DNA from: Anaerolineae bacterium
GTDB taxonomy: Bacteria > Chloroflexota > Anaerolineae > B4-G1
Length of the DNA stretch: 12,063 nt
Direction of reading: 5' to 3'
Assembly: GCA_030612585.1 (NCBI GenBank)
Contig: JAUWNP010000134.1
Coordinates: 1-12,063 of the forward strand
Part shown: positions 6,899 through 12,063 of the stretch, piece after piece
Position numbering within the stretch: the stretch's first letter is position 1
Layout of the letters: every line of letters begins with the position of its first letter
The notes under the pieces: model-generated
What the model saw: only the letters and a program-made list of their open reading frames with translations
What the model was told of the DNA's origin: nothing
Database searches by the model: none
Translations under genes and position numbers: made by a program

Positions 6899-7989
6899 AG
6901 AATCAGCCAGTGCTCAGAACGAGGTATGCGCTTGTCATCTGCCTGATCCTGACAGCGGGCCTGTTTCTAGACGGTTGTGGCACCGTCCCGACTGCTGCAA
7001 TACCCTCCGCTATCGCATCGCCTGTCCCTACCGACGTGAGCGCCACGGTTTCTGAACAGTTGGTGAGAGTCATCCCGCTGGCAGGAACTCTGGCAGACAA
7101 GAAATCTGAAGTCTCAAGCCTGGCCTGGTATGGCGACTATCTGATCGTCCTGCCTCAGTATCCCAGCCGGTTTGCGTCCCAGGATGATGGGCAGGTCTTC
7201 GCTATCTCCAAAGAGGATATTCTCGCCTTTCTGGATAGCACATCTGACGCGCCGATCACACCTCAAGACATCGCCTTCGTCGCCCCCGGCCTGGCCCAAC
7301 AGATCGCAGGATTTGAGGGATATGAGGCCATTGCCTTTCAGGATAATCGAGTGTTCGTGACCATCGAATCGAAGCCCGGGAGGTCAATGTTGGGCTATCT
7401 GGTGGCAGGGGAGATAACGCCTGACCTGAGCATGTTGCACCTTGACGTCACCACCCTGACTGAAATACCACCCCAGGCCGACTTGGGCAACATGACCGAC
7501 GAAGCCCTGTTGGTCGCGGGGGACAGGCTCATCACCATCTACGAGGCGAACGGTGCTGTCGTCAACCCCGCACCAGTAGCCCGGTCGTTTGACCTCTCTC
7601 TCCAGCCCATGGATCCTGTCGTCCCCTTTCCTACCGTCGAATACCGCATCACCGACGCCACAGCCCTGGACAACACCGGTCGCTTCTGGGCGCTGAACTA
7701 TTTCTGGCCAGGAGACAAGACCAAACTCAGACCAGCAGCCGACGCACTGGCGGCCAAATATGGCGAGGGCCCCACCCACGCCCGGTTCACCACCGTCGAG
7801 CGATTGGTAGAGTTCCAATACACCGCAAGCGGTATTTCGCTCGTTGATACCCCGCCCATCCAACTTGAGTTGATTGACGACGATCACTCTCGTAACTGGG
7901 AAGGAGTGGTGCGCCTCGACGACATAGGCTTCTTGCTTATGACAGACACGCATCCTGAGACGATTCTGGGATTCGTGCCTGCGCCTTAG
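6895..7989 (+). CDS. Putative lipoprotein, beta-propeller-like secreted domain
   Basis: This 364-residue exported protein of unrecognised function starts at a GTG inside the GTGA overlap with the preceding stop, with GGGGAG (6881-6886) as ribosome-binding site. Residues 9-27 form a signal peptide ending in LDGC, so Cys28 is a plausible lipidation site, although Asp before the Gly is not ideal. A Pro/Ser/Thr-rich linker follows (31-52). The remainder has repeated short strands with turn motifs such as SSLAWYGDYLIVLPQYPSR, GYEAIAFQDNRVFVTIES and RNWEGVVRLDDIGFLLMTDTHP. These recall phytase-like or SdiA-regulated-like beta-propellers. No active-site motif is certain. It may bind a ligand or metal at the cell surface. 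Cellular role is unknown. Confidence 0.75.
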   Translation: MKNQPVLRTRYALVICLILTAGLFLDGCGTVPTAAIPSAIASPVPTDVSATVSEQLVRVIPLAGTLADKKSEVSSLAWYGDYLIVLPQYPSRFASQDDGQVFAISKEDILAFLDSTSDAPITPQDIAFVAPGLAQQIAGFEGYEAIAFQDNRVFVTIESKPGRSMLGYLVAGEITPDLSMLHLDVTTLTEIPPQADLGNMTDEALLVAGDRLITIYEANGAVVNPAPVARSFDLSLQPMDPVVPFPTVEYRITDATALDNTGRFWALNYFWPGDKTKLRPAADALAAKYGEGPTHARFTTVERLVEFQYTASGISLVDTPPIQLELIDDDHSRNWEGVVRLDDIGFLLMTDTHPETILGFVPAP

Positions 7990-8100
7990 GCCGTGCCGGG
8001 ACGGTGGCAGGTCTCCGCCGAACGTGGCCCACTGCTCCCCATGCACGCGCGGGCGGCTTCTGAATTGCCTGTGACGGAACTGGTGATTGACGAGCAAGTG

Positions 8101-8385
8101 TTAGTTCGCTGCCCCCACGTTCCTGGGGAAGAGCGGCGGCCCGCTGACCACCTGTGTCCCTGGTCGAAGTTCTCCCCAAGACAGTCCATCTTGTAGCGGC
8201 GCTGGTGGCTGCCAGCCCAGACGATGCCACAGTTTGGCCATCCGCTCGGGCAACACTGGCTGGAGCAGGATGGAGGTCAACCGCAAGGCCTCAACGGCAT
8301 AGTAGAGGATCGTCGCCACCCGGTCTGTCTGCCCCATCTTGACCTGATTCCAGGGCCAAGGTAACTTCGATCCCCTCTCCCTCAA
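8101..8385 (-). pseudogene. metG: Remnant of methionyl-tRNA synthetase C-terminus
   Basis: Read on the minus strand, this frame encodes the last roughly 80 residues of a MetRS. The anticodon-binding helices are visible in DRVATILYYAVEALRL (21-36), SILLQPVLPERMAKLWHRLGW (38-58), and the ending WGELRPGTQVV...PPLFPR (70-88), which is the conserved end of many bacterial MetRS proteins. Six unrelated residues and a stop follow. Everything upstream (catalytic domain, KMSKS loop) is missing: at its 5' side homology fades near 8364 and non-coding DNA follows. The initiating Met at 8385 is probably accidental. It looks like the scar of a deletion or duplication of metG, and a functional copy should exist elsewhere. 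A short expressed peptide cannot be excluded but is unlikely. Confidence 0.7.
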
Positions 8386-8423
8386 CAGTTGCTATTCTCT
8401 CACTTCTCACTTCATGCTGGATA

Positions 8424-8431
8424 GAGCAGAT
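8424..8431. repeat. Left target-site duplication GAGCAGAT
   Basis: This is the exact 8-bp copy of bases 8542-8549, directly abutting the left inverted repeat of the MITE-like element. Eight-base duplications are produced by several IS families, so the mobilising family cannot be named. Confidence 0.7.
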
Positions 8432-8541
8432 GTATCTTCTCAATACCTTGGGGCAAGGGCAGCGTAGGGCGGTTTTGCTAACCGCCACAGGGTCGGATAG
8501 CAAATCCGACCTACTTTCGCCCCAACTTTTTGAGAAGATAC
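8432..8541. mobile_element. 110-bp MITE-like palindromic element with 8-bp target duplication
   Basis: The ends are perfect 12-bp inverted repeats, GTATCTTCTCAA (8432-8443) and TTGAGAAGATAC (8530-8541), continued after a 4-base mismatch by TTGGGG (8448-8453) and CCCCAA (8520-8525). The element is flanked by an exact 8-bp direct repeat, GAGCAGAT, at 8424-8431 and 8542-8549, as expected of a target-site duplication. Inside, GTAGG (8464-8468) and CCTAC (8510-8514) enclose two hairpins: GGCGGTT/AACCGCC (8468-8486, loop TTGCT) and GGTCGGAT/ATCCGACC (8491-8511, loop AGCAA). It has no coding capacity, so a transposase would have to act in trans. The right copy of the duplication touches the stop codon of the neighbouring TIM-barrel gene without altering it. 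Confidence 0.75.
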
Positions 8542-8549
8542 GAGCAGAT
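8542..8549. repeat. Right target-site duplication GAGCAGAT
   Basis: This is the exact copy of 8424-8431 on the right side of the element. Its last base is the final base of the TAA stop of the minus-strand TIM-barrel gene, so insertion occurred exactly at the 3' end of that gene and left the product unchanged. Confidence 0.7.
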
Positions 8550-9298
8550 TACCTTGCTTGCAAATAGTCGAGCAATAAAGTTCTGGTCGCCAGGGCCTCG
8601 CCATAATCGTCCAACTCAATCGTCCACCATGTACACGGACACGGAGTAGTCAACAAGCGCTCAACGATTGGCCCGATGACGGTTAAGTCTTGCGGGGGAT
8701 GATGCCGGTCTGTCTCCCGTTCGTACATGTGTACCTCAAACAGCCGATCCGCGAACATTTCGACGAAATCGAGAGGGGTTAGTTCGCCGCTCTGAACGCG
8801 CCGGCAAGAAACTGCGTGTCCGATGTCCAGGGTGATCATCGCCCCAGATTCGCGTGCCCATTCGACAACGGTTTCAGGGTTGCTAGTCGGACCTCGGCGC
8901 AAGTTTTCCAGACAGACGATGATGCCCAGGTTCTGTGCATACTGGACCAGCCGCGAAAGGTTCGCTACAACCCGGCCGGAATCGAGCGGGGCTTTTCGAT
9001 CAAGGCCGGTGTGGACAGTGATGACCTGTTCCCCCCGGCCGCGCATCGCTTCCAGTGCCGACAGGTGAACATGCATAGCACGGTCGGCGATGGTGACATC
9101 AGCGTGTCCGATCTCATGGCGCGGGAAAAAACCGTGGTATCGCACGGAGACGCCCATCTTGAGCAATGGGTCTATGTGCGTGGGAAGCAAGGCGAATGCT
9201 TCAGGGTTAGGCGAATACTCTATCGCAAATCCATGCTCTGCGATCCAATCGAACCGGTCAGGATACGTGTGCCACTTGGCGGAAAGTGCGATTATCAT
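8549..9298 (-). CDS. Sugar phosphate isomerase/epimerase-like TIM-barrel protein (AP endonuclease 2 superfamily)
   Basis: This 249-residue protein has the xylose-isomerase-like TIM barrel. Candidate metal ligands fall where the family has them: Glu131 (VCLENL), Asp158 and His161 (ITLDIGHAV), His190 (FEVHMYE) and Glu228 (TIELDD), with His96 in TVHTG near the active site. Such proteins isomerise or epimerise sugars or their phosphates with a divalent metal, and the substrate here is unknown. The minus-strand frame is open to 9463, but homology starts at MIIALSAKWHTYPDRF and the extra part overlaps regulatory DNA. ATGs at 9304 and 9298 are both possible. A TATACT box ends only five bases before the first, so the message would be almost leaderless, and I prefer 9298. 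The gene is divergent from the B12-controlled gene and is not itself behind the riboswitch. Confidence 0.82.
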   Translation of the reverse strand: MIIALSAKWHTYPDRFDWIAEHGFAIEYSPNPEAFALLPTHIDPLLKMGVSVRYHGFFPRHEIGHADVTIADRAMHVHLSALEAMRGRGEQVITVHTGLDRKAPLDSGRVVANLSRLVQYAQNLGIIVCLENLRRGPTSNPETVVEWARESGAMITLDIGHAVSCRRVQSGELTPLDFVEMFADRLFEVHMYERETDRHHPPQDLTVIGPIVERLLTTPCPCTWWTIELDDYGEALATRTLLLDYLQAR

Positions 9299-9308
9299 TA
9301 CCATAAAA

Positions 9309-9336
9309 AGTATACCACAACGACACGCAAAAGCAA
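9309..9336 (-). promoter_or_regulatory. Promoter of the TIM-barrel gene (extended -10, leaderless start)
   Basis: On the minus strand TGGTATACT gives an extended -10 box (TATACT at 9309-9314). TTGCTT (9331-9336) is a poor -35 box at 16 bases. The expected transcription start, about 7 bases after the -10, falls near 9302, at or just before the first codons. No Shine-Dalgarno fits between them, so translation from a leaderless or nearly leaderless mRNA is inferred. Confidence 0.5.
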
Positions 9337-9374
9337 CAGTTATCCGTTGGTGTCCTGCAATCCGCGTTCTTGAT

Positions 9375-9403
9375 TTGACACTCCATCCCCCCTGTGCTAT
9401 ACT
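9375..9403 (+). promoter_or_regulatory. Promoter of the cobalamin riboswitch transcript
   Basis: TTGACA (9375-9380) and TATACT (9398-9403), with a 17-base spacer and a TG one base before the -10 hexamer, form a nearly perfect housekeeping promoter. The start should fall near 9410, about 18 bases before the first stem of the riboswitch. It diverges from the TIM-barrel promoter 60 bp away. Confidence 0.8.
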
Positions 9404-9427
9404 TACACCACAACCGCATACTGCTAC

Positions 9428-9602
9428 GGCAGAGGTGTCCCGAAGCCCGGATGCGAGGGACACAAAGGGGAAAGCCGGTCAAAGTCCGGCACTGTCCCGC
9501 AACTGTAGGTTAGTCAGATAGTCAAGTAGTCAAATAGTCAGACGATGCGACTACGAGACCACCAGACTACAAGACTAACAAGCCAGGATACCCGCCTCTG
9601 CC
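9428..9602 (+). promoter_or_regulatory. Cobalamin (B12) riboswitch
   Basis: A complete aptamer of the cobalamin family is present. P1 is a perfect 8-bp helix, GGCAGAGG (9428-9435) with CCTCTGCC (9595-9602). TGTCCC (9436-9441) and GGGACA (9457-9462) form the next stem. The core AAAGCCGGTCAAAGTCCGGC (9471-9490) and TGTCCCGCAACTGT (9493-9506) match the family consensus, with A in place of C in the usual GCCACTG. The B12 box AAGCCAGGATACCCGCC (9580-9596) closes it. Between core and box is an unusual arm built from 8-bp repeats (9509-9579). Family knowledge says that cobalamin binding normally switches the gene off, and the intrinsic terminator at 9664-9699 fits transcriptional control. Which cobalamin form is bound cannot be read safely. 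Confidence 0.93.
9509..9580 (+). repeat. Inverted pair of four-unit 8-bp repeats inside the riboswitch arm
   Basis: Four tandem 8-mers, TAGTCAGA, TAGTCAAG, TAGTCAAA and TAGTCAGA (9511-9542), are followed after six bases by four 8-mers in the opposite sense: GACTACGA, GACCACCA, GACTACAA and GACTAACA (9549-9580). TAGTC and GACTA are complementary, so the arm can fold as a ladder of 5-bp helices separated by 3-by-3 internal loops. It is sealed at the base by GTTAGTC (9509-9515) with GACTAAC (9573-9579). One rung (GACCA) is imperfect. Confidence 0.75.
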
Positions 9603-9641
9603 AGTGCACACAGTAACCTTCGTGGAAAGGGGGTGGCGCAT

Positions 9642-9669
9642 AAAGGGTTCTCTAGTACCAACGGCCCTT
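9642..9669 (+). promoter_or_regulatory. Possible antiterminator of the riboswitch
   Basis: AAGGG (9643-9647) can pair with CCCTT (9665-9669), which is the left arm of the terminator, so the two helices exclude each other. A G-rich stretch at 9628-9636 offers further alternative pairing with the same C-rich arm. This is the expected layout of an OFF switch, but the exact antiterminator is uncertain from inspection. Confidence 0.35.
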
Positions 9670-9699
9670 CCCCAACTGATGTGAGGGGGAGGGCTTTTT
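9664..9699 (+). terminator. Intrinsic terminator, expression platform of the riboswitch
   Basis: GCCCTTCCCC (9664-9673) pairs with GGGGGAGGGC (9685-9694) over ten pairs, one of them G-T, around an 11-base loop. Five T residues (9695-9699) follow at once. It lies between aptamer and start codon with no gene in between, so it is a conditional terminator. Ligand-bound riboswitch should favour it and stop transcription of the secreted toroid gene. Confidence 0.88.
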
Positions 9700-9700
9700 C

Positions 9701-9734
9701 AATGACCAATGAACAATGACAAATAACCAATGCG
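9701..9734. repeat. Degenerate heptad tandem repeat
   Basis: About four and a half copies of a 7-bp unit (AATGACC, AATGAAC, AATGACA, AATAACC, AATGCG) lie between the terminator and the ribosome-binding site. They form an AT-rich, unstructured leader that may keep the start accessible. I see no other function. Confidence 0.5.
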
Positions 9735-9740
9735 AAAAAT

Positions 9741-9746
9741 AGGAGG
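9741..9746 (+). promoter_or_regulatory. Strong ribosome-binding site AGGAGG
   Basis: A consensus AGGAGG with six A/C-rich bases before the ATG at 9753 fixes the start of the toroid gene. It is free of the terminator helix, so control at the level of transcription is more likely than direct masking of this site. Confidence 0.8.
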
Positions 9747-9752
9747 AAAACA

Positions 9753-12029
9753 ATGCGTTTACGCAATCTCGTATTAACCATCACGCTGGGGGCTGCGATT
9801 ACGGTCGGCCTGCTTCTGGCCCTGAGTCTTCACGCTATCCCGGCGCAGGCTCAGCCCGCACTGGCCCCAGTAGTCCCCGCGCTTGATCACAGCGATGCTA
9901 TCAGCGACGCGCTGGGCTACTTGCAGACGAAGCAACTGCCCGACGGTGGGCTCGAGTGCTGGACCCCGGGAGAGGCGGATGACTTCACTACTATCAAGAC
10001 AGTTGTCGCACTTGCCGCCGCCCGTCGCCCGGTCAGTTTTCTGACCTCAGTCAGCGGCACCACGCCGCTGGATTACTTGGCGGCGCGGGCTATCACCTAC
10101 ACGCACGATACCACCGGCACGCTCTTCCCCGGCCGGGCTGGCATGCTGGCCGTGGCTGTCGTCGCTGGCGACAGCGATCCGTACGACTTTGGCGGGATGA
10201 ACGTTACTAACGAATTGACCGCCACCTATCACCCCGCGACCGGCGCGTACAGCACCACCGCCCAGGGACCCTACTCCAGCGGCGCGGCTGGTACCATCAA
10301 CCAACTGTGGGCTGTCCTCGGCCTGGCGGCGGCCCAGGAGACCGTGCCCATCTCCGCCACCGATTTCCTCATCGGCCTGCAGGAGACCGACGGTGGATGG
10401 GGCTACGGCTTCGGCGGCAACGTGGACGTCACGGCGCTGGTGCTCCAGGCCCTCATCACCAGCGGCAACGTGGGACCGACCCACGCCAAGGTGCAGGAAG
10501 GACTGGACTACCTGCGAGCCCAGCAGGATAATCAGGGCAGTTGGGGTTACATCGACTGGTGGACTGGTAACTATGTCGCCAGCGCCGACTCAACTGCCGC
10601 CGCCATCCAGGCCATCGTCGCGGCCGGCTACACTCCGGCGACGGAGAGCTGGGCGCACTCGCCCAACCCCCATACGGCCCTGATCGACTTCCGGGCAGGC
10701 GACGGCAGTTTTAGCGGCAACGCGCTGGGCACCGCCCACGCCATCGCCGGCCTGGCCGAAGCGTCGCTGCCCATCTTCGGGCGGGCGCAGCGAGCCAACC
10801 GTGCTCTCACCTGGATGAACGAACAGCAGAATGGTGACGGCTCCTGGTCCGGCTGGACTGGCCCCGACCCTGGTGCTACCTGCGACGCCGTGCTGGCCTT
10901 CGCGGCGGCGGGGTTCGACCCTGATAGCGTCACAGCGGCCGGCAGCGTCACCTCGGCGATGGACTACCTCTCGTCCACCGCGTCTACTTACGCGGACAAT
11001 GGCCCCGACGCAGCGGGGAAACTAGCCGTGGCGGTCAAGGCCGCTGGCAGCGACGCTTACAACTTCGGTGGCGTGAACGTCGTCCACGTGCTCACTTCCA
11101 CTCACTACAGCCCAACTCTGGGTGCTTTTGGCGTCCCCACCAACACCTGGCACCAGGCCTTCGCCATCCTCGGACTGGCGGCTGCCGGCGAGACTACCCC
11201 CGTCAGCGCCACACAGACGCTCACCGGCTTGCAGCAATTCGACGGGGGCTGGAAGTACGATCTATCCCCCAGCCCGTGGAACACCACCAGCCCCGATAAT
11301 ACCGGCCTGGCGATGCAGGCTTTGATCGCGGCCGGTGTGCCGCTCAGCGACACCAGCGTCGTCAGCGCGACCGCTTTCCTGCGGAGCCAGCAAGACGCCC
11401 AGGGTGGGTGGGGCAACGCCAATACCACTGCCTACGCCATGCAGGGCCTGTTGGCGGCGGATGAGGACTTGGTCGCCGACTGGTCTTCTGAGAACGGCCA
11501 TAGCCCCTACGACGCGCTGGCCACCTATCAGAAGCCCGATGGCCCCTTTGTCTACATGTGGGATTCGCCGTGGGGTCCGCCGACCGATAACGGCATGGCG
11601 ACCTGGCAGGCGGTGCCGGCGCTGCTGGGCGTGCACTATCCATTCTTGCCCACCGGGCTGGCGCCGTTCAGCCCCGTCAATCGCGGCCCAGATCCCGATC
11701 GTATGGTCGCCTGCCCGCCGCGTGCCACGTGGGGCAACAGCGTGGATGTGATCGTCCCCTTCGGCAGTGATCTCGACGCCGACGGCAGCATCACGCTGGA
11801 CTGGCGCGTCTCCGGCGAGACATCGTGGGTGACAGGCACGACGGTCCACCGGGCCGATGGCTACTACACCGCCACGTTGCCTGTCACGGTCCCGGTGGCC
11901 TACGAGTTCCAGGCTACTTTCGCAGATCCGGACGAAGTACAGTACGGATCCGAGATCACCGATACAGTCGTACTGAGCAGCACGCTGGAGCCTCATAACA
12001 TCTACCTGCCGCTCGTTCTGAAGCAGTAA
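9753..12029 (+). CDS. Secreted alpha/alpha-toroid repeat protein under B12 riboswitch control; candidate cobalamin-binding protein
   Basis: This is a 758-residue exported protein. Residues 1-33 form a signal peptide ending AQA. Residues about 45-640 are squalene-cyclase/prenyltransferase-type helical repeats with motifs such as LQETDGGWGYG (209-219), QQDNQGSWGY (257-266), QQNGDGSWSGW (358-368), LQQFDGGWKY (493-502) and QQDAQGGWGN (546-555). The array is duplicated: AGMLAVAVVAGDSDPYDFGG (129-148) recurs as AGKLAVAVKAAGSDAYNFGG (421-440), and the following 100-150 residues also align. The DxDD acid motif of squalene-hopene cyclases is absent, so an enzyme is unlikely. Residues about 655-745 look like an FN3/Ig beta domain, and the C-terminus is NIYLPLVLKQ. 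Vertebrate intrinsic factor and transcobalamin are alpha-toroids with a beta domain that bind B12. With the riboswitch upstream, a B12-capture role is a reasonable inference but unproven. Confidence 0.8.
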   Translation: MRLRNLVLTITLGAAITVGLLLALSLHAIPAQAQPALAPVVPALDHSDAISDALGYLQTKQLPDGGLECWTPGEADDFTTIKTVVALAAARRPVSFLTSVSGTTPLDYLAARAITYTHDTTGTLFPGRAGMLAVAVVAGDSDPYDFGGMNVTNELTATYHPATGAYSTTAQGPYSSGAAGTINQLWAVLGLAAAQETVPISATDFLIGLQETDGGWGYGFGGNVDVTALVLQALITSGNVGPTHAKVQEGLDYLRAQQDNQGSWGYIDWWTGNYVASADSTAAAIQAIVAAGYTPATESWAHSPNPHTALIDFRAGDGSFSGNALGTAHAIAGLAEASLPIFGRAQRANRALTWMNEQQNGDGSWSGWTGPDPGATCDAVLAFAAAGFDPDSVTAAGSVTSAMDYLSSTASTYADNGPDAAGKLAVAVKAAGSDAYNFGGVNVVHVLTSTHYSPTLGAFGVPTNTWHQAFAILGLAAAGETTPVSATQTLTGLQQFDGGWKYDLSPSPWNTTSPDNTGLAMQALIAAGVPLSDTSVVSATAFLRSQQDAQGGWGNANTTAYAMQGLLAADEDLVADWSSENGHSPYDALATYQKPDGPFVYMWDSPWGPPTDNGMATWQAVPALLGVHYPFLPTGLAPFSPVNRGPDPDRMVACPPRATWGNSVDVIVPFGSDLDADGSITLDWRVSGETSWVTGTTVHRADGYYTATLPVTVPVAYEFQATFADPDEVQYGSEITDTVVLSSTLEPHNIYLPLVLKQ

Positions 12030-12063
12030 ACGTTTCGACAGACCCGGTTCCGGCGTGGTCAGA

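Noticed and set aside
7990..8100. Plus-strand ORF at 7993-8196 as a gene
   Set aside because: It has no ribosome-binding site or recognisable motif, and about half of it is antisense to the MetRS remnant.
8432..8541. MITE hairpins as a designed terminator for the TIM-barrel gene
   Set aside because: No T-run follows the stems on the minus strand, and the target duplication shows that the structure arrived by insertion. A secondary terminating effect is possible.
9299..9463. Longer N-terminus of the TIM-barrel protein from the ATG at 9463
   Set aside because: The extra 55 residues are antisense to the promoter and first riboswitch stem and do not resemble the family, whose first strand begins at MIIALSAK.
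9511..9580. CRISPR array
   Set aside because: The units are 8 bp without spacers, and the two halves are inverted relative to each other. They form an RNA arm within a riboswitch.
9753..12029. Squalene-hopene cyclase or terpene cyclase enzyme
   Set aside because: The catalytic DxDD motif is missing, the protein is exported, and an FN3-like domain and B12 control do not fit hopanoid synthesis.

Overview
The window is about 60% GC, compactly organised, and reads like a chromosome segment of a Chloroflexota bacterium, probably Anaerolineae-like. This is an inference. It rests on the secreted protein ending in YLPLVLKQ (a tail I associate with exported Chloroflexota proteins), intergenic palindromes built on GTAGGGGCG, and promoters of the TTGACA-N17-TGCTATACT type. 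No marker gene fixes the taxon.

Bases 1-4367 hold plus-strand genes packed end to end. First come the end of a PhnD-type binding protein, a PhnC-type ATPase and a PhnE-type permease: an ABC importer for phosphonate, phosphite or a related phosphorus compound. The permease is about twice the usual length, with an extra N-terminal membrane region and an added extracytoplasmic beta domain. Two family-2 glycosyltransferases follow with 6-bp spacing and then a 4-bp overlap. A clear sigma-70-like promoter overlaps the end of the second one. It leads into a doubtful 56-codon ORF and an HNH endonuclease gene.

Bases 5183-7989 form a second plus-strand run: a DUF1385/YqhQ-like membrane protein, a nitroreductase-like flavoprotein and a putative lipoprotein. 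These genes abut or overlap by 4 bp.

Bases 7990-8548 contain no intact gene. They hold a minus-strand remnant of the methionyl-tRNA synthetase C-terminus (8101-8385). Next to it is a 110-bp MITE-like palindromic element (8432-8541) flanked by a perfect 8-bp direct repeat. I see nothing convincing in 7990-8100 or 8386-8423. A minus-strand TIM-barrel gene (8549-9298) follows, apparently expressed from an almost leaderless transcript.

Bases 9299-9752 are non-coding but highly organised. They carry two divergent promoters, a complete cobalamin riboswitch with an unusual repeat-built arm, an intrinsic terminator, a short heptad repeat and a strong ribosome-binding site. They control a 758-residue secreted alpha/alpha-toroid protein (9753-12029) with an internal duplication. 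B12 control of a secreted, apparently non-enzymatic toroid is the most interesting arrangement here. Vertebrate intrinsic factor and transcobalamin use the same general fold to bind B12, so this may be a bacterial extracellular B12-capture protein. That function is inferred, not shown. The final 34 bases show nothing.
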